This document shows positions 51,256-59,053 of a stretch of 64,000 bases of DNA, piece after piece (positions within the stretch are counted from its first letter, which is position 1; the number at the start of each line of letters is the position of its first letter). The DNA is from Pseudonocardia sp. (GTDB lineage: Bacteria > Actinomycetota > Actinomycetes > Mycobacteriales > Pseudonocardiaceae), in assembly GCA_025869365.1 (NCBI GenBank), contig JAOZVV010000018.1, positions 1-64,000 on the forward strand, in the 5' to 3' direction. The position numbers were made by a program, and so were the translations under genes. The notes under the pieces were generated by a model, which was not told where the DNA came from, ran no database searches, and saw only the letters and a list, made by a program, of their open reading frames with translations.

Positions 51256-52641
51256 ATGACGACCGGAACCGCACCGCTCTACCTGACGGGCAACTTCGCC
51301 CCCGTCCCGGACGAGATCGAGGCCCGGGACCTCACCGTCGCCGGCACGCTGCCGCCCGAGCTGACGGGCAGGTACTTCCGCAACGGCCCCAACCCGCTGC
51401 CCGGCCAGGACCCCGGCCACTGGTTCGCCGGCGCCGGGATGCTGCACGGCATCCGGCTGCGGGACGGCCGCGCCGAGTGGTACCGCAACCGCTGGGTCCG
51501 CACCGGCGCGCTCGAGGGGCGGCGGTTCATACGGCCGGACGGCACGTTCGACCGCACCGCCGTCGTCGCGAACACCCACGTCGTCGAGCACGCCGGGAAG
51601 ATCATGGCGCTGGTCGAGAACGGCTTCCCGTACGTGGTGGACCGCGAGCTGGCCACGGTCGGGCCGGACGACTTCGACGGCCGGCTGACCACCGCGATGA
51701 CCGCGCACCCCAAGACGGACCCGGCCACCGGGGACCTGCACTTCTTCGGCTACGGCGCGCTGCCGCCGTACCTCACCTACCACCGGCTCGACGCCGCCGG
51801 GACGCTCGTGCGGAGCGCCGAGATCGAGGTGCCGGGGCCGACGATGATGCACGACTTCGCGATCACCTCCCACCACGCCGTGTTCCTGGACCTGCCGATG
51901 ACCTTCCGGCTCGAGCGCGCGATGGCCGGCGGCCGCATGCCCTACGCCTGGGACGAGGGCTACGGCGCACGGCTCGGCGTCATGCCGCTGGACCGGCCCG
52001 GCGAGGTCCGCTGGTTCGAGATCGATCCCTGCTTCGTCTTCCACGTCGGCAACGCCCACGAGGACGCGGCCGGACGGATCGTGCTGGACGTCGCGCGGTA
52101 CGCGCCCGCGGACGTCCCCGTCATGTGGGACTCGATCGGCCCGAACCCGGCCGGCCACGCGTCGGCCGCCGCGGCCACCGGGCTCGCCCGGCTGCACCGC
52201 TGGACCATCGACCCCGCTGCCGGCACGGTCGCGGAGACCCTGCTCGCCGAGCGCGGATGCGAGTTCCCGACACTGGACGACGAGCGCCTCGGCCGCCCCG
52301 CCCGCTACCTCTACGCGGTGGCGGACCCGGGCCGCACGGCGGGCGAGAGCGCGATCCTGCGCTACGACGCGGAGCAGGGCAGCACGTCCGCGCACACCCT
52401 GGGCCGCGACGTCGTCGCCGGGGAGGCCGTGTTCGTGCCGAGCGCGGCGCCGGGCCGGGGCGAGGACGAGGGCTGGCTGCTCTCCATCACCACGACGCGG
52501 GACGGGAAGGCGTCCGAGCTGCTGGTGCTGGACGCGTCGGACGTCCAGGGCCCGCCGGTCGCGACCGTCACGCTGCCGCGCGGTGTGCCCGCGGGCTTCC
52601 ACGGGTCCTGGATCCCGGACGTCGCCGGCGGGGGATCGTGA
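51256..52641 (+). CDS. Carotenoid cleavage oxygenase
   Basis: 461 residues, seven-bladed propeller oxygenase of the RPE65/apocarotenoid/lignostilbene dioxygenase family. The four iron-ligand histidines can be seen in MTAHPKTDP, MMHDFAITS, FVFHVGNAHED and GFHGSWIPD. FRNGPNPLPGQD near the N terminus is also typical. It cleaves a double bond of a carotenoid, apocarotenoid or stilbene with O2. Start ATG with GGAGGGACG upstream. The next gene begins inside its stop codon (GTGA), and a PadR gene is divergent; PadR proteins often answer phenolic acids, which would suit a stilbene or phenolic substrate. Confidence 0.92.
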   Translation: MTTGTAPLYLTGNFAPVPDEIEARDLTVAGTLPPELTGRYFRNGPNPLPGQDPGHWFAGAGMLHGIRLRDGRAEWYRNRWVRTGALEGRRFIRPDGTFDRTAVVANTHVVEHAGKIMALVENGFPYVVDRELATVGPDDFDGRLTTAMTAHPKTDPATGDLHFFGYGALPPYLTYHRLDAAGTLVRSAEIEVPGPTMMHDFAITSHHAVFLDLPMTFRLERAMAGGRMPYAWDEGYGARLGVMPLDRPGEVRWFEIDPCFVFHVGNAHEDAAGRIVLDVARYAPADVPVMWDSIGPNPAGHASAAAATGLARLHRWTIDPAAGTVAETLLAERGCEFPTLDDERLGRPARYLYAVADPGRTAGESAILRYDAEQGSTSAHTLGRDVVAGEAVFVPSAAPGRGEDEGWLLSITTTRDGKASELLVLDASDVQGPPVATVTLPRGVPAGFHGSWIPDVAGGGS

Positions 52642-53276
52642 GCGGGGTGGCGGAGCGAGTACCGGGGACGCGGCGCGCGTACGGGCCGGCGACGATCGTC
52701 CGGGGCCTCGCCTGGGACGTCGGCCTGCCGGTGGTGGCGTACTACGCACTGCACCTGCTCGGCGCGTCGGACTGGGTGGCGCTGCTCGCCGCCACCGGGG
52801 TCGCGGGCCTGCGGCTCGGCTGGAGCGCGCTGCGGCACCGCTCGCTCAACGCCTTCGCGCTGGTGATGCTGATCGTCTACGGGATCGGGCTCGTGCTGGC
52901 GCTCGCCACCGGGGACCCGCGCACGCTGCTGCTCCGCAGCTCGATCACCACGGCCGCCGTCGGCGTGGCGTTCCTGGTCAGCGTCGTCGTGGGGCGCCGG
53001 CCGCTGACGCTGGCGGCGCAGCAGAGCTTCTCCCCCGCGCGCGCGGCGGAGCTCGCCGAGCGGTACCGGACCGAGCCGCTCGTGCGCCGCGGCCACCGGG
53101 TCAGCTCGACGGTGTGGGGCGTCGGGCTGGTCGCCGAGTCCGTCGCGCGGCTCCCGATCGTGTTCCTGCTGCCCGTCGACGTCGCGGTGGGGCTGTCCGA
53201 GGCCCTGCTCGTCGCGGCGTTCGCCCTGCTGATCCTCTGGAACGGCTGGTACATCCGCCGGCTCACCCGCTCGTGA
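52638..53276 (+). CDS. VC0807-like integral membrane protein
   Basis: 212 residues with about six membrane segments: two hydrophobic pairs near 20-60 and 70-115, a cytoplasmic loop (LTLAAQQSFSPARAAELAERYR) and a terminal pair (about 155-205). The pattern DVGLPVVAYYALHLLGASDWVALLAATGVAGLRLGWSALRHRSLNAFAL is that of the VC0807/DUF3159-like family of unknown function. It is translationally coupled to the carotenoid oxygenase (GTGA) and overlaps the convergent YczE-like gene by 14 nt. A role in handling the lipophilic substrate is possible but unproven. Confidence 0.78.
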   Translation: MSGVAERVPGTRRAYGPATIVRGLAWDVGLPVVAYYALHLLGASDWVALLAATGVAGLRLGWSALRHRSLNAFALVMLIVYGIGLVLALATGDPRTLLLRSSITTAAVGVAFLVSVVVGRRPLTLAAQQSFSPARAAELAERYRTEPLVRRGHRVSSTVWGVGLVAESVARLPIVFLLPVDVAVGLSEALLVAAFALLILWNGWYIRRLTRS

Positions 53277-53910
53277 CGCAGCCGGTGGGCTCCGGCTGCC
53301 GGATCACGAACAGCGGCAGGAAGAGCTGGGTCAACGGGCCGATCGCCAGCGCGTAGAGGACCGTGCCGACCCCGACGGTCCCGCCGAGCAGCCAGCCCGT
53401 CCCGAGCACGACGATCTCGATCGCCGTCCGCACCAACCTGATCGACCGGCCGGTGCGGGCGGCGAGGCCGGTCATCAGGCCGTCGCGGGGACCGGGGCCG
53501 AGCCGGGCGCCGACGTACGCGGCGGACGCGACGCCGTTGAGCACGATCCCGCCGGCCATCATCGCGATCCGCGCGGGGAGGCCGACGGGGGCGGGCAGCA
53601 CGGCGAGGGCGGCGTCGACCGCGAACGCGATGACCACGACGTTGGCCACCGTCCCGATCCCCGGGCGTTGCCGCAGCGGGATCCACAGCAGCAGCACGAC
53701 GACGCCGGTCACCGCGGTGATCGCACCGAAGCTGAGCGGGATCTTCGTCGCCAGGCCCTGGTGCAGCACGTCCCACGGGTTGAGGCCGAGCCCGCCGCGG
53801 ATCTGCATCGCCATCGACGTCCCGTAGAGCGCGAGCCCCGCGACGAGCTGGGGCAGGCGACGGAGAGGGGCGTGGGTGACGGGGAGCGGGCGGAGGTCGA
53901 CGGGGGCCAT
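53263..53910 (-). CDS. YczE/YitT-like membrane protein
   Basis: 215 residues with five to six membrane helices. GLALYGTSMAMQIRGGLGLNPWDVLHQGLA, the GVASAAYVGARLGPGPRDGLMTGLAARTGRSIRLVRTAIE loop and VGVGTVLYALAIGPLTQLFLPLF are typical of the YczE/YyaS family. Its function is not well established; in Bacillus YczE affects antibiotic synthesis. The 3' end overlaps the VC0807-like gene by 14 nt. Its 5' end faces the folD leader. Confidence 0.88.
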   Translation of the reverse strand: MAPVDLRPLPVTHAPLRRLPQLVAGLALYGTSMAMQIRGGLGLNPWDVLHQGLATKIPLSFGAITAVTGVVVLLLWIPLRQRPGIGTVANVVVIAFAVDAALAVLPAPVGLPARIAMMAGGIVLNGVASAAYVGARLGPGPRDGLMTGLAARTGRSIRLVRTAIEIVVLGTGWLLGGTVGVGTVLYALAIGPLTQLFLPLFVIRQPEPTGCVTSG

Positions 53911-53971
53911 GATCAGAGATCCTGCGCCCGATCGGGACGCGGACCGATGGCCAATCCGCACGACGTGGCAT

Positions 53972-54060
53972 CCTGGGGTCCGAGCGACTGGCGGCAGTCC
54001 GAGGATGGCACGGACCATCGGGGAGCCTTCGTCGTGGGAGTCGACCGCCTGGGCGCCCAC
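53972..54060 (+). promoter_or_regulatory. ZTP riboswitch (pfl motif) controlling folD
   Basis: The conserved core of the pfl RNA is readable: CGACTGGCGG at 53984-53993, a GATGG/CCATC hairpin (54004-54008 with 54015-54019) followed by CGGGGAGCC, and the 3' block GACCGCCTGGGC at 54043-54054. GGTC at 53977-53980 can pair with GACC at 54043-54046, and GGCGG with CCGCC gives the known pseudoknot. It senses ZTP/ZMP, the signal of 10-formyl-THF shortage, and usually turns on one-carbon genes such as folD. The aptamer ends about 20 nt before the folD start, so translational control is likely. Confidence 0.9.
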
Positions 54061-54078
54061 GAACACCTGGAGTCGCGC

Positions 54079-54939
54079 ATGTCCGCACGCCTGTTGCCCG
54101 GCAAGCCCGTCGCCGAGAGGGTCCTGGCGGACGTCACCGCCCGCGCCTCGGCGCTGCGCGAGCGCGGGATCACCCCCAGCCTGGCCACGATCCTCGTCGG
54201 GGACGACGACGCCAGCGCCGGCTACATCGGGATCAAGCAGAAGCAGGCCGCCGCGCTCGGCATCGACTCGCCGCACACCCACCTCCCCGCGGACGCCACG
54301 CAGGAGGACCTGGTCGGGGCCATCACCGGCTACAACGACGACCCCGCCGTCCACGGCCTGCTGATCCAGTACCCGGTGCCCGGACACCTGGACTACGACG
54401 CCGCGCTGTCGGTGATGGACCCGGACAAGGACGTCGACGGCATGCACCCGGTGAACATGGGCCGCCTCGCCGTCGGCCTGCCGGGGCCGCTGCCCTGCAC
54501 CCCGGCGGGGATCGAGGAGCTGCTCGCCTTCCACGAGATCCCGGTGTCCGGCCGCGAGGTGGTCATCCTGGGCCGTGGCGCGACGCTCGGCCGCCCGCTC
54601 GCCATGCTGCTCACCCAGAAGCGCCCCACCGCCAACGCCGCGGTGACGGTCGTGCACACCGGCGTCCCGGACTGGGATCGCTACACGAGGCGCGCGGACA
54701 TCCTGATCGCCGCCGCGGGCGTGCCGGGGATCATCCAGCCGGAGCACGTGAAGCCCGGCGCGACGGTCGTCGGGGGCGGGGTCCGGTACTCGGGCAAGAA
54801 GCTCCTCCCGGACGTCGACGAGCGCTGCGAGGAGGTCGCGGGCGCGATCACCCCGCGGGTCGGCGGCGTGGGCCCCACGACGGTGGCGATGCTCTTCCGG
54901 AACGTGATCGCGGCGGCGGAGAAGGCCACCTCCGCCTGA
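54079..54939 (+). CDS. folD: Methylenetetrahydrofolate dehydrogenase/cyclohydrolase FolD
   Basis: 286 residues. A bifunctional cytosolic enzyme converting 5,10-methylene-THF to 10-formyl-THF with NADP. The catalytic Lys is in SAGYIGIKQKQAAALGI. Signatures VHGLLIQYPVPGHLD, MDPDKDVDGMHPVNMGRL, PCTPAGIEELL, VILGRGATLGRPLAMLLTQK and GGVGPTTVAMLFRNVI are intact. The second Rossmann motif is GRGATLGRP rather than the common GRSxxVGxP. ATG 54079 lies just after the ZTP aptamer, with CTGGAG as ribosome binding site. Confidence 0.95.
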   Translation: MSARLLPGKPVAERVLADVTARASALRERGITPSLATILVGDDDASAGYIGIKQKQAAALGIDSPHTHLPADATQEDLVGAITGYNDDPAVHGLLIQYPVPGHLDYDAALSVMDPDKDVDGMHPVNMGRLAVGLPGPLPCTPAGIEELLAFHEIPVSGREVVILGRGATLGRPLAMLLTQKRPTANAAVTVVHTGVPDWDRYTRRADILIAAAGVPGIIQPEHVKPGATVVGGGVRYSGKKLLPDVDERCEEVAGAITPRVGGVGPTTVAMLFRNVIAAAEKATSA

Positions 54940-54947
54940 TCCCCGAC

Positions 54948-55002
54948 GTTCAGGAAAGCCACATTCATGTAAGGATTTTTCATGAATGTGGCTTTCCTGA
55001 AC
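54948..55002. repeat. Intergenic hairpin repeat, family A (complete)
   Basis: Two perfectly complementary 22-nt arms (54948-54969 and 54981-55002, containing CAGGAAAGCCACATTC and its complement) around an 11-nt loop TAAGGATTTTT. The right arm is identical to bases 14-35. It sits between the convergent folD and hydrolase genes, 8 and 11 nt from their stops, and can act as a terminator in both directions. It is AT-richer than its surroundings. Confidence 0.9.
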
Positions 55003-55013
55003 CGGTCGGAGGG

Positions 55014-55919
55014 TCAGCTGCCGAGATGCTCGACGAACCAGTCCCGCGCGGCGGGGCCCGCCCTGTCGAGGTCCTTCGTGTACGCGTCGAAGTGGCCGCC
55101 CGGGAGCAGCACCAGCTTCTTCGGCTCCCGCGCCCGCTCGTAGGCGTCGATCGCGAGGTGCGCCGGGGTGAGATGGTCCCCCCGCGCCACGATGAGCAGC
55201 AGCGGCGTGGGACTGATCCGGCTGATGTAGCTCCCCGGCTCGTACTCGCCGAGCATCTCCACCGTCCGCAGCGTGACCTGGTTCTCCCAGGCGGGCGCGC
55301 GGAGCTTGGCCGTCTCGGTGAACCAGGCGTAGGAGTCCGGCGTCGGGAGCGCCGAGGGTGCCAGCGGGTTCTCGTCGACGACCGGCACCATCGCCGGCGG
55401 GTCCCCCGCGTAGCGGGCGACGCGGTCGGCGTCGAACATGTCCCGGTAGCCCCCCCGGAAGTCCGCGCGCACCAGTTCGTTGATGTTCGCCGAGCCGCTG
55501 ACCAGCGGGACCTGTGAGACGACCGCCTTGACCCGGCGGTCGATCGCCCCGACGACCAGCACGTGCCCACCCGAGTAGCTGGACCCCCAGATGCCGATCC
55601 GGGTGGCGTCGACCTCGTCCAGGGTGCCGGCGTAGGTGATCGCGTGCCGGTAGTCCCGCACCTGCTGCCAGGGGTCGATCTCGAAGCGCGGCACGCCGTC
55701 GCTCGCGCCGAAGTTGCGGTTGTCGAACACCAGCGCGTTGAGCCCCGCGGCGGCGAGGACCTCCGCGACGGAGTCCAGGTACATCTCCTTCACCGCCGAG
55801 AACCCGTGCGCCATGACGACGGTCGGCGCACGCCCGCTCGCCCCCTCACCGCGGTAGAACCAGCCCCGCAGCGTCGTGCCCTCCGCGTCGAACTCGACGT
55901 CGCGCCGCGTTCCGCTCAT
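55014..55919 (-). CDS. Alpha/beta hydrolase (dienelactone/X-Pro-peptidase-like)
   Basis: 301 residues. Oxyanion HGFSAVKEMY, nucleophile Ser in IGIWGSSYSGGHVL, acid in VARGDHLTPA and His in LPGGHFDAYTKDL. It belongs to the group of uncharacterised hydrolases related to acetyl xylan esterase/dienelactone hydrolases. Substrate unknown. The ribosome binding site is GAGGAGG. It is adjacent to and downstream of the AraC gene on the same strand (32-nt gap), so it may be regulated together with it. Confidence 0.88.
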   Translation of the reverse strand: MSGTRRDVEFDAEGTTLRGWFYRGEGASGRAPTVVMAHGFSAVKEMYLDSVAEVLAAAGLNALVFDNRNFGASDGVPRFEIDPWQQVRDYRHAITYAGTLDEVDATRIGIWGSSYSGGHVLVVGAIDRRVKAVVSQVPLVSGSANINELVRADFRGGYRDMFDADRVARYAGDPPAMVPVVDENPLAPSALPTPDSYAWFTETAKLRAPAWENQVTLRTVEMLGEYEPGSYISRISPTPLLLIVARGDHLTPAHLAIDAYERAREPKKLVLLPGGHFDAYTKDLDRAGPAARDWFVEHLGS

Positions 55920-55951
55920 CCGTCCTCCTCAGGTCTCGTGTGACCCGAGTC

Positions 55952-56953
55952 TCACCCGACGGTCGACCGCGCGGCTTGAACCGCCGCGCCAGCTTCCGGC
56001 CGGTTCGCGCCACCGCGGTAGTCCGACGGCGAGCAGCCGTAGAGCGCCCGGAACGCGCGGCTGAAGTGGCTGCCGTCCGCGAAGCCCCAGCGGTGCGCGA
56101 TCGCCGTGATCGGGGCCGCCGGGTCGGCGAGGTCCTCCCGGGCCCTGGCCAGGCGCCGGACGCGCACGACCTCGCCGACGGTGTGCCCGGTCGCGCTGAA
56201 CGTGCGGTTGACGGTCCGGACGGACACGCCGTGGGCACGCGCGAGGGCCGCCGGGGTGAGCAGCGCGGCGTCCCCGAGCAGGTGCCGGTCGATCCAGCGT
56301 TCCATCGACGCCCGCAGGGCCGGCGCCGCGGACCGTCCCTCCACCACGGCCGAGTCCGCCCGCGCGGCCCCGACCAGCAGTTCCAGGGTCGCGTTCCGCG
56401 CCGCGGCCACCGCGGAGGGCCCCAGCGTGGGCAGGATCTCCCGGAGCGTGTCCAGGTAGCTCCGCAGTAGCCGGACGGCGGGCGCGCCGCCGTCGAGGAC
56501 CGTCCCGGCCCCCGTCCAGGCCCTGCCGCCGACCTCCTCCAGGGCCGCGCGCGGCACGAGCAGGCTGCGCTTGGCGAGCCGCTCGTGCACGGTGAACGCG
56601 GCGGGGACCGCGCTGTCCCAGAGCACGGCGTCACCCGGTTTCAGCTCGCCCCCGGCGCCACCCTGCTCGACGGACTCGCGCCCGGCGAGCGTCATCAGCA
56701 CCACGACGAACTCGCCGTCCGTGGCCGCGATCTCGCCGCGCCCGCGCACCCCCGAGCACGGTCCGCACTCGCAGTCCACCAGCGCCAGATCGTCGATCCA
56801 CCAGCGCCGGGCCCAGGCCGTGAACGGCCGTCCCGGTTCCTCCGGCAGGCGGACCCGCCAGGGCAGGTGCGTCTCGGCGAGCAGTGACGCCCAGCCCTCG
56901 GTCCCGCCGCCGGAGCGCGCGGCATCGGTCGTCCAGTACTCGGCAGCCGTCAC
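55952..56953 (-). CDS. AraC-family transcriptional regulator
   Basis: 333 residues. The N-terminal AraC_binding_2-type cupin domain (about 30-190) contains LPWRVRLPEEPGRPFTAWARRWWIDDLALVDCECGPCSGVRGRGE and ELKPGDAVLWDS. The C-terminal double HTH (about 225-325) has LARAHGVSVRTVNRTFSATG and ITAIAHRWGFADGSHFSRAFRALYGCSPSDYR. GTG 56953 is the likely start; the reading frame is open further upstream but that sequence is GC-rich without domain. It may control the downstream hydrolase or the divergent catabolic operon. Confidence 0.9.
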   Translation of the reverse strand: MTAAEYWTTDAARSGGGTEGWASLLAETHLPWRVRLPEEPGRPFTAWARRWWIDDLALVDCECGPCSGVRGRGEIAATDGEFVVVLMTLAGRESVEQGGAGGELKPGDAVLWDSAVPAAFTVHERLAKRSLLVPRAALEEVGGRAWTGAGTVLDGGAPAVRLLRSYLDTLREILPTLGPSAVAAARNATLELLVGAARADSAVVEGRSAAPALRASMERWIDRHLLGDAALLTPAALARAHGVSVRTVNRTFSATGHTVGEVVRVRRLARAREDLADPAAPITAIAHRWGFADGSHFSRAFRALYGCSPSDYRGGANRPEAGAAVQAARSTVG

Positions 56954-57086
56954 GGCACACCCCTGTCGTCCGACGTCGGCGGCGAACGCCCCGACCGTAG
57001 CGACGATCCGGGCCCGCGACGAGCCCCGCCGCCCGTCGGCACCGCGTCCCGCACCCGGGCCCGCCCGCATCCGCCGCTGTGGTCGA

Positions 57087-57593
57087 ATGGGCGACGTGCG
57101 AAGCGTGGCGGGCCGTGACCTCGGCGAGCGGGACGAGGGCCCCGAACTGCTGCCGCCACCCCCCGCGCTGCTCGCCGCGCCCGGCTACGTCGCCCGGCGC
57201 CTGCACCACGCCTACACCGCCGTCTGGGTGCGGCACGTGGACCCGTTGCTCACCGGCCCCCAGTTCGCCGTCCTGACGGCCGTCGACGCCTATCCGGGCG
57301 TCGAGCAGGGGTCGCTCGCCCGGGCCGTCGCGCTCGACAGGTCCACCATGGGGAGCATCGTGCGACGGCTCGAGGACCGCGGGTTCATCACCCGGGTCCG
57401 CCCGCCCGAGGACGGCCGCAAGCGCCTGCTGCACCTCACCGAGGCGGGTGGGGAGATGTTGCGCGTGGCGGATCGCCGAGCGCGCGAACTCGATCGGCTG
57501 TTGATGCGCGACATCGACGCCGAGACCCAGGACATCCTCCTGACCAGGCTCAACGGCATCGCCGAGCACTGGGAGAGCCTCGTCGAGGACTGA
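57087..57593 (+). CDS. MarR-family regulator
   Basis: 168 residues. The winged-helix region (about 55-125) includes LTGPQFAVLTAVDAYPGVEQGSLARAVALDRSTMGSIVRRLEDRGFITRVRPPEDGRKRLLHLTEAG, the MarR signature with DGRKR wing. MarR proteins usually answer aromatic acids. It is located directly before, and on the same strand as, the monooxygenase-transporter-molybdenum hydroxylase operon, with a 171-nt gap containing a weak inverted repeat, so it likely regulates that operon. ATG 57087 or GTG 57096 could be the start. Confidence 0.9.
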   Translation: MGDVRSVAGRDLGERDEGPELLPPPPALLAAPGYVARRLHHAYTAVWVRHVDPLLTGPQFAVLTAVDAYPGVEQGSLARAVALDRSTMGSIVRRLEDRGFITRVRPPEDGRKRLLHLTEAGGEMLRVADRRARELDRLLMRDIDAETQDILLTRLNGIAEHWESLVED

Positions 57594-57654
57594 GACCCGA
57601 CCCCGCCCGGCCGCGTTTCTTGTGCGTTACAGGTCCCGCCAGCCCTTGCGCTCA

Positions 57655-57680
57655 GAGATAGTCAGTGTTCGGATTATCTC
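57655..57680. promoter_or_regulatory. Possible MarR operator
   Basis: GAGATA (57655-57660) and TATCTC (57675-57680) form an inverted repeat with a 14-nt centre in an AT-rich part of the region before the monooxygenase gene. The arms are short, so this is tentative. Confidence 0.35.
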
Positions 57681-57764
57681 CGTCGCCGGGTCTGCACCAC
57701 CCGCGGCGCACCACTTCGCCGGTGCCCGTCCCGGGCCCGGCAGCCGTTCCGGGGAGGGATCCGC

Positions 57765-59033
57765 GTGCCCGCCAGCCAGTCGTTCACCGTCACCGTCGTC
57801 GGGGGAGGCCTCGGTGGTCTGACCGCCGCTCTCGCCCTGCGCCGCCGGGGGCTGCGCACCGTCGTCCTCGAGCAGGCAGCCCAGCTCGGCGAGGTCGGTG
57901 CCGGCATCCAGACCGCACCCAATGCCAGCCGGATCCTGTTCGGGCTCGGGTTGCGCCGCCCACTCGAGACGATCCGCACCGAGCCGCTGGACCAGGTCCG
58001 GCGGCGGTGGTCCGACGGGGCGATCATCGCGTCGCTGCCGCTCGCGGACCGGGTCAAGCGCGAGTACGGCGCCCCGTACTGGCACTACCACCGCGCCGAC
58101 CTGCACAAGGTCCTGCTCGACGCCTGCCTGGACCCCGAGGGGCCTGGACCGGTCGCCGAGGTGCACACCTCCTCCGGCGTCTCGGAGATCGACCGGACCG
58201 ATCCCACCCGGCCCGTCGCGATCACCGCGGACGGGCGCCGCTTCGCCGGCGACGTCCTGATCGGCGCCGACGGCATCCGCTCGGCGGTCCGGGACGCCGC
58301 GGGTTTCGACGACACCCTCGTGTTCTCCGGGGAGATGTGCTTCCGCGCGCTGATCCCGGGCGACAAGATCGCGGCGGATCCGGCCACCCGCTTCCTGCTG
58401 GACCGCTACCACTCCACGATCTGGTACGGCCCGGACCGCCACCTCGTGCACTACTGCATCCGCGGCGGGGAGTTCCTCAACGTCGTCGCCGTCGTCCCGA
58501 ACACCCTCGACACCACGGATGCGTGGGCCCTGCCCGCGACGGCCGACGAGCTGGTCGAGGCCTTCCCCGGCTGGGACGACCGGGTCGCGGCGATGCTGTC
58601 CAAGGCCGAGGGGGACGCGTCGAAGTGGGCGCTGTTCCGCCGCCGCCGGGACCCCGTGTGGGTCGACGGCCGCGTCGCCCTGCTCGGCGACGCCTGCCAT
58701 GCCATGCTGCCCTACCAGGCCCAGGGCGCGTCCCAGGCCATGGAGGACGCGGCGGTACTCGCCGAGGAGCTGGGTGCGGTGACCCGCGACGAAATCGACG
58801 GCGCGCTGGTCCGCTACGTGTCCCGGCGCGCGACGCACGCCGGGATGGTCCAGGACGCCTCGCTGGAGAACATGCGCTTCTACCACCTGCCCGACGGCCC
58901 CGAACAGCGGCGACGCGACGCGGTCCTGCGTGACTTCCGGGGCGAGTCCGACCTCTCCTACGACTGGCTCTGGCGCGGCACACCGTTGAACGACCCGGAC
59001 ACCGAGTCCCACTCCTACCCGCTCGCACGCTGA
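57765..59033 (+). CDS. FAD-dependent aromatic hydroxylase (salicylate/3-hydroxybenzoate/6-hydroxynicotinate hydroxylase-like)
   Basis: 422 residues, group A flavin monooxygenase. GxGxxG in VTVVGGGLGGLTAALALRRRG, the LGEVGAGIQTAPNASRIL segment, DG motif DVLIGADGIRSAVRDAAG and GD motif VALLGDACHAMLPYQAQGASQAMEDAAVLAEEL are all present. The GAGIQ and YQAQGASQAMEDA features are shared by salicylate 1-hydroxylase, 3-hydroxybenzoate 6-hydroxylase and 6-hydroxynicotinate 3-monooxygenase. It hydroxylates an aromatic acid using NAD(P)H and O2. The linked molybdenum hydroxylase genes make an N-heteroaromatic substrate such as a hydroxylated pyridine acid plausible. Confidence 0.9.
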   Translation: MPASQSFTVTVVGGGLGGLTAALALRRRGLRTVVLEQAAQLGEVGAGIQTAPNASRILFGLGLRRPLETIRTEPLDQVRRRWSDGAIIASLPLADRVKREYGAPYWHYHRADLHKVLLDACLDPEGPGPVAEVHTSSGVSEIDRTDPTRPVAITADGRRFAGDVLIGADGIRSAVRDAAGFDDTLVFSGEMCFRALIPGDKIAADPATRFLLDRYHSTIWYGPDRHLVHYCIRGGEFLNVVAVVPNTLDTTDAWALPATADELVEAFPGWDDRVAAMLSKAEGDASKWALFRRRRDPVWVDGRVALLGDACHAMLPYQAQGASQAMEDAAVLAEELGAVTRDEIDGALVRYVSRRATHAGMVQDASLENMRFYHLPDGPEQRRRDAVLRDFRGESDLSYDWLWRGTPLNDPDTESHSYPLAR

Positions 59034-59053
59034 GACCCCCCAGGGAGCACACG

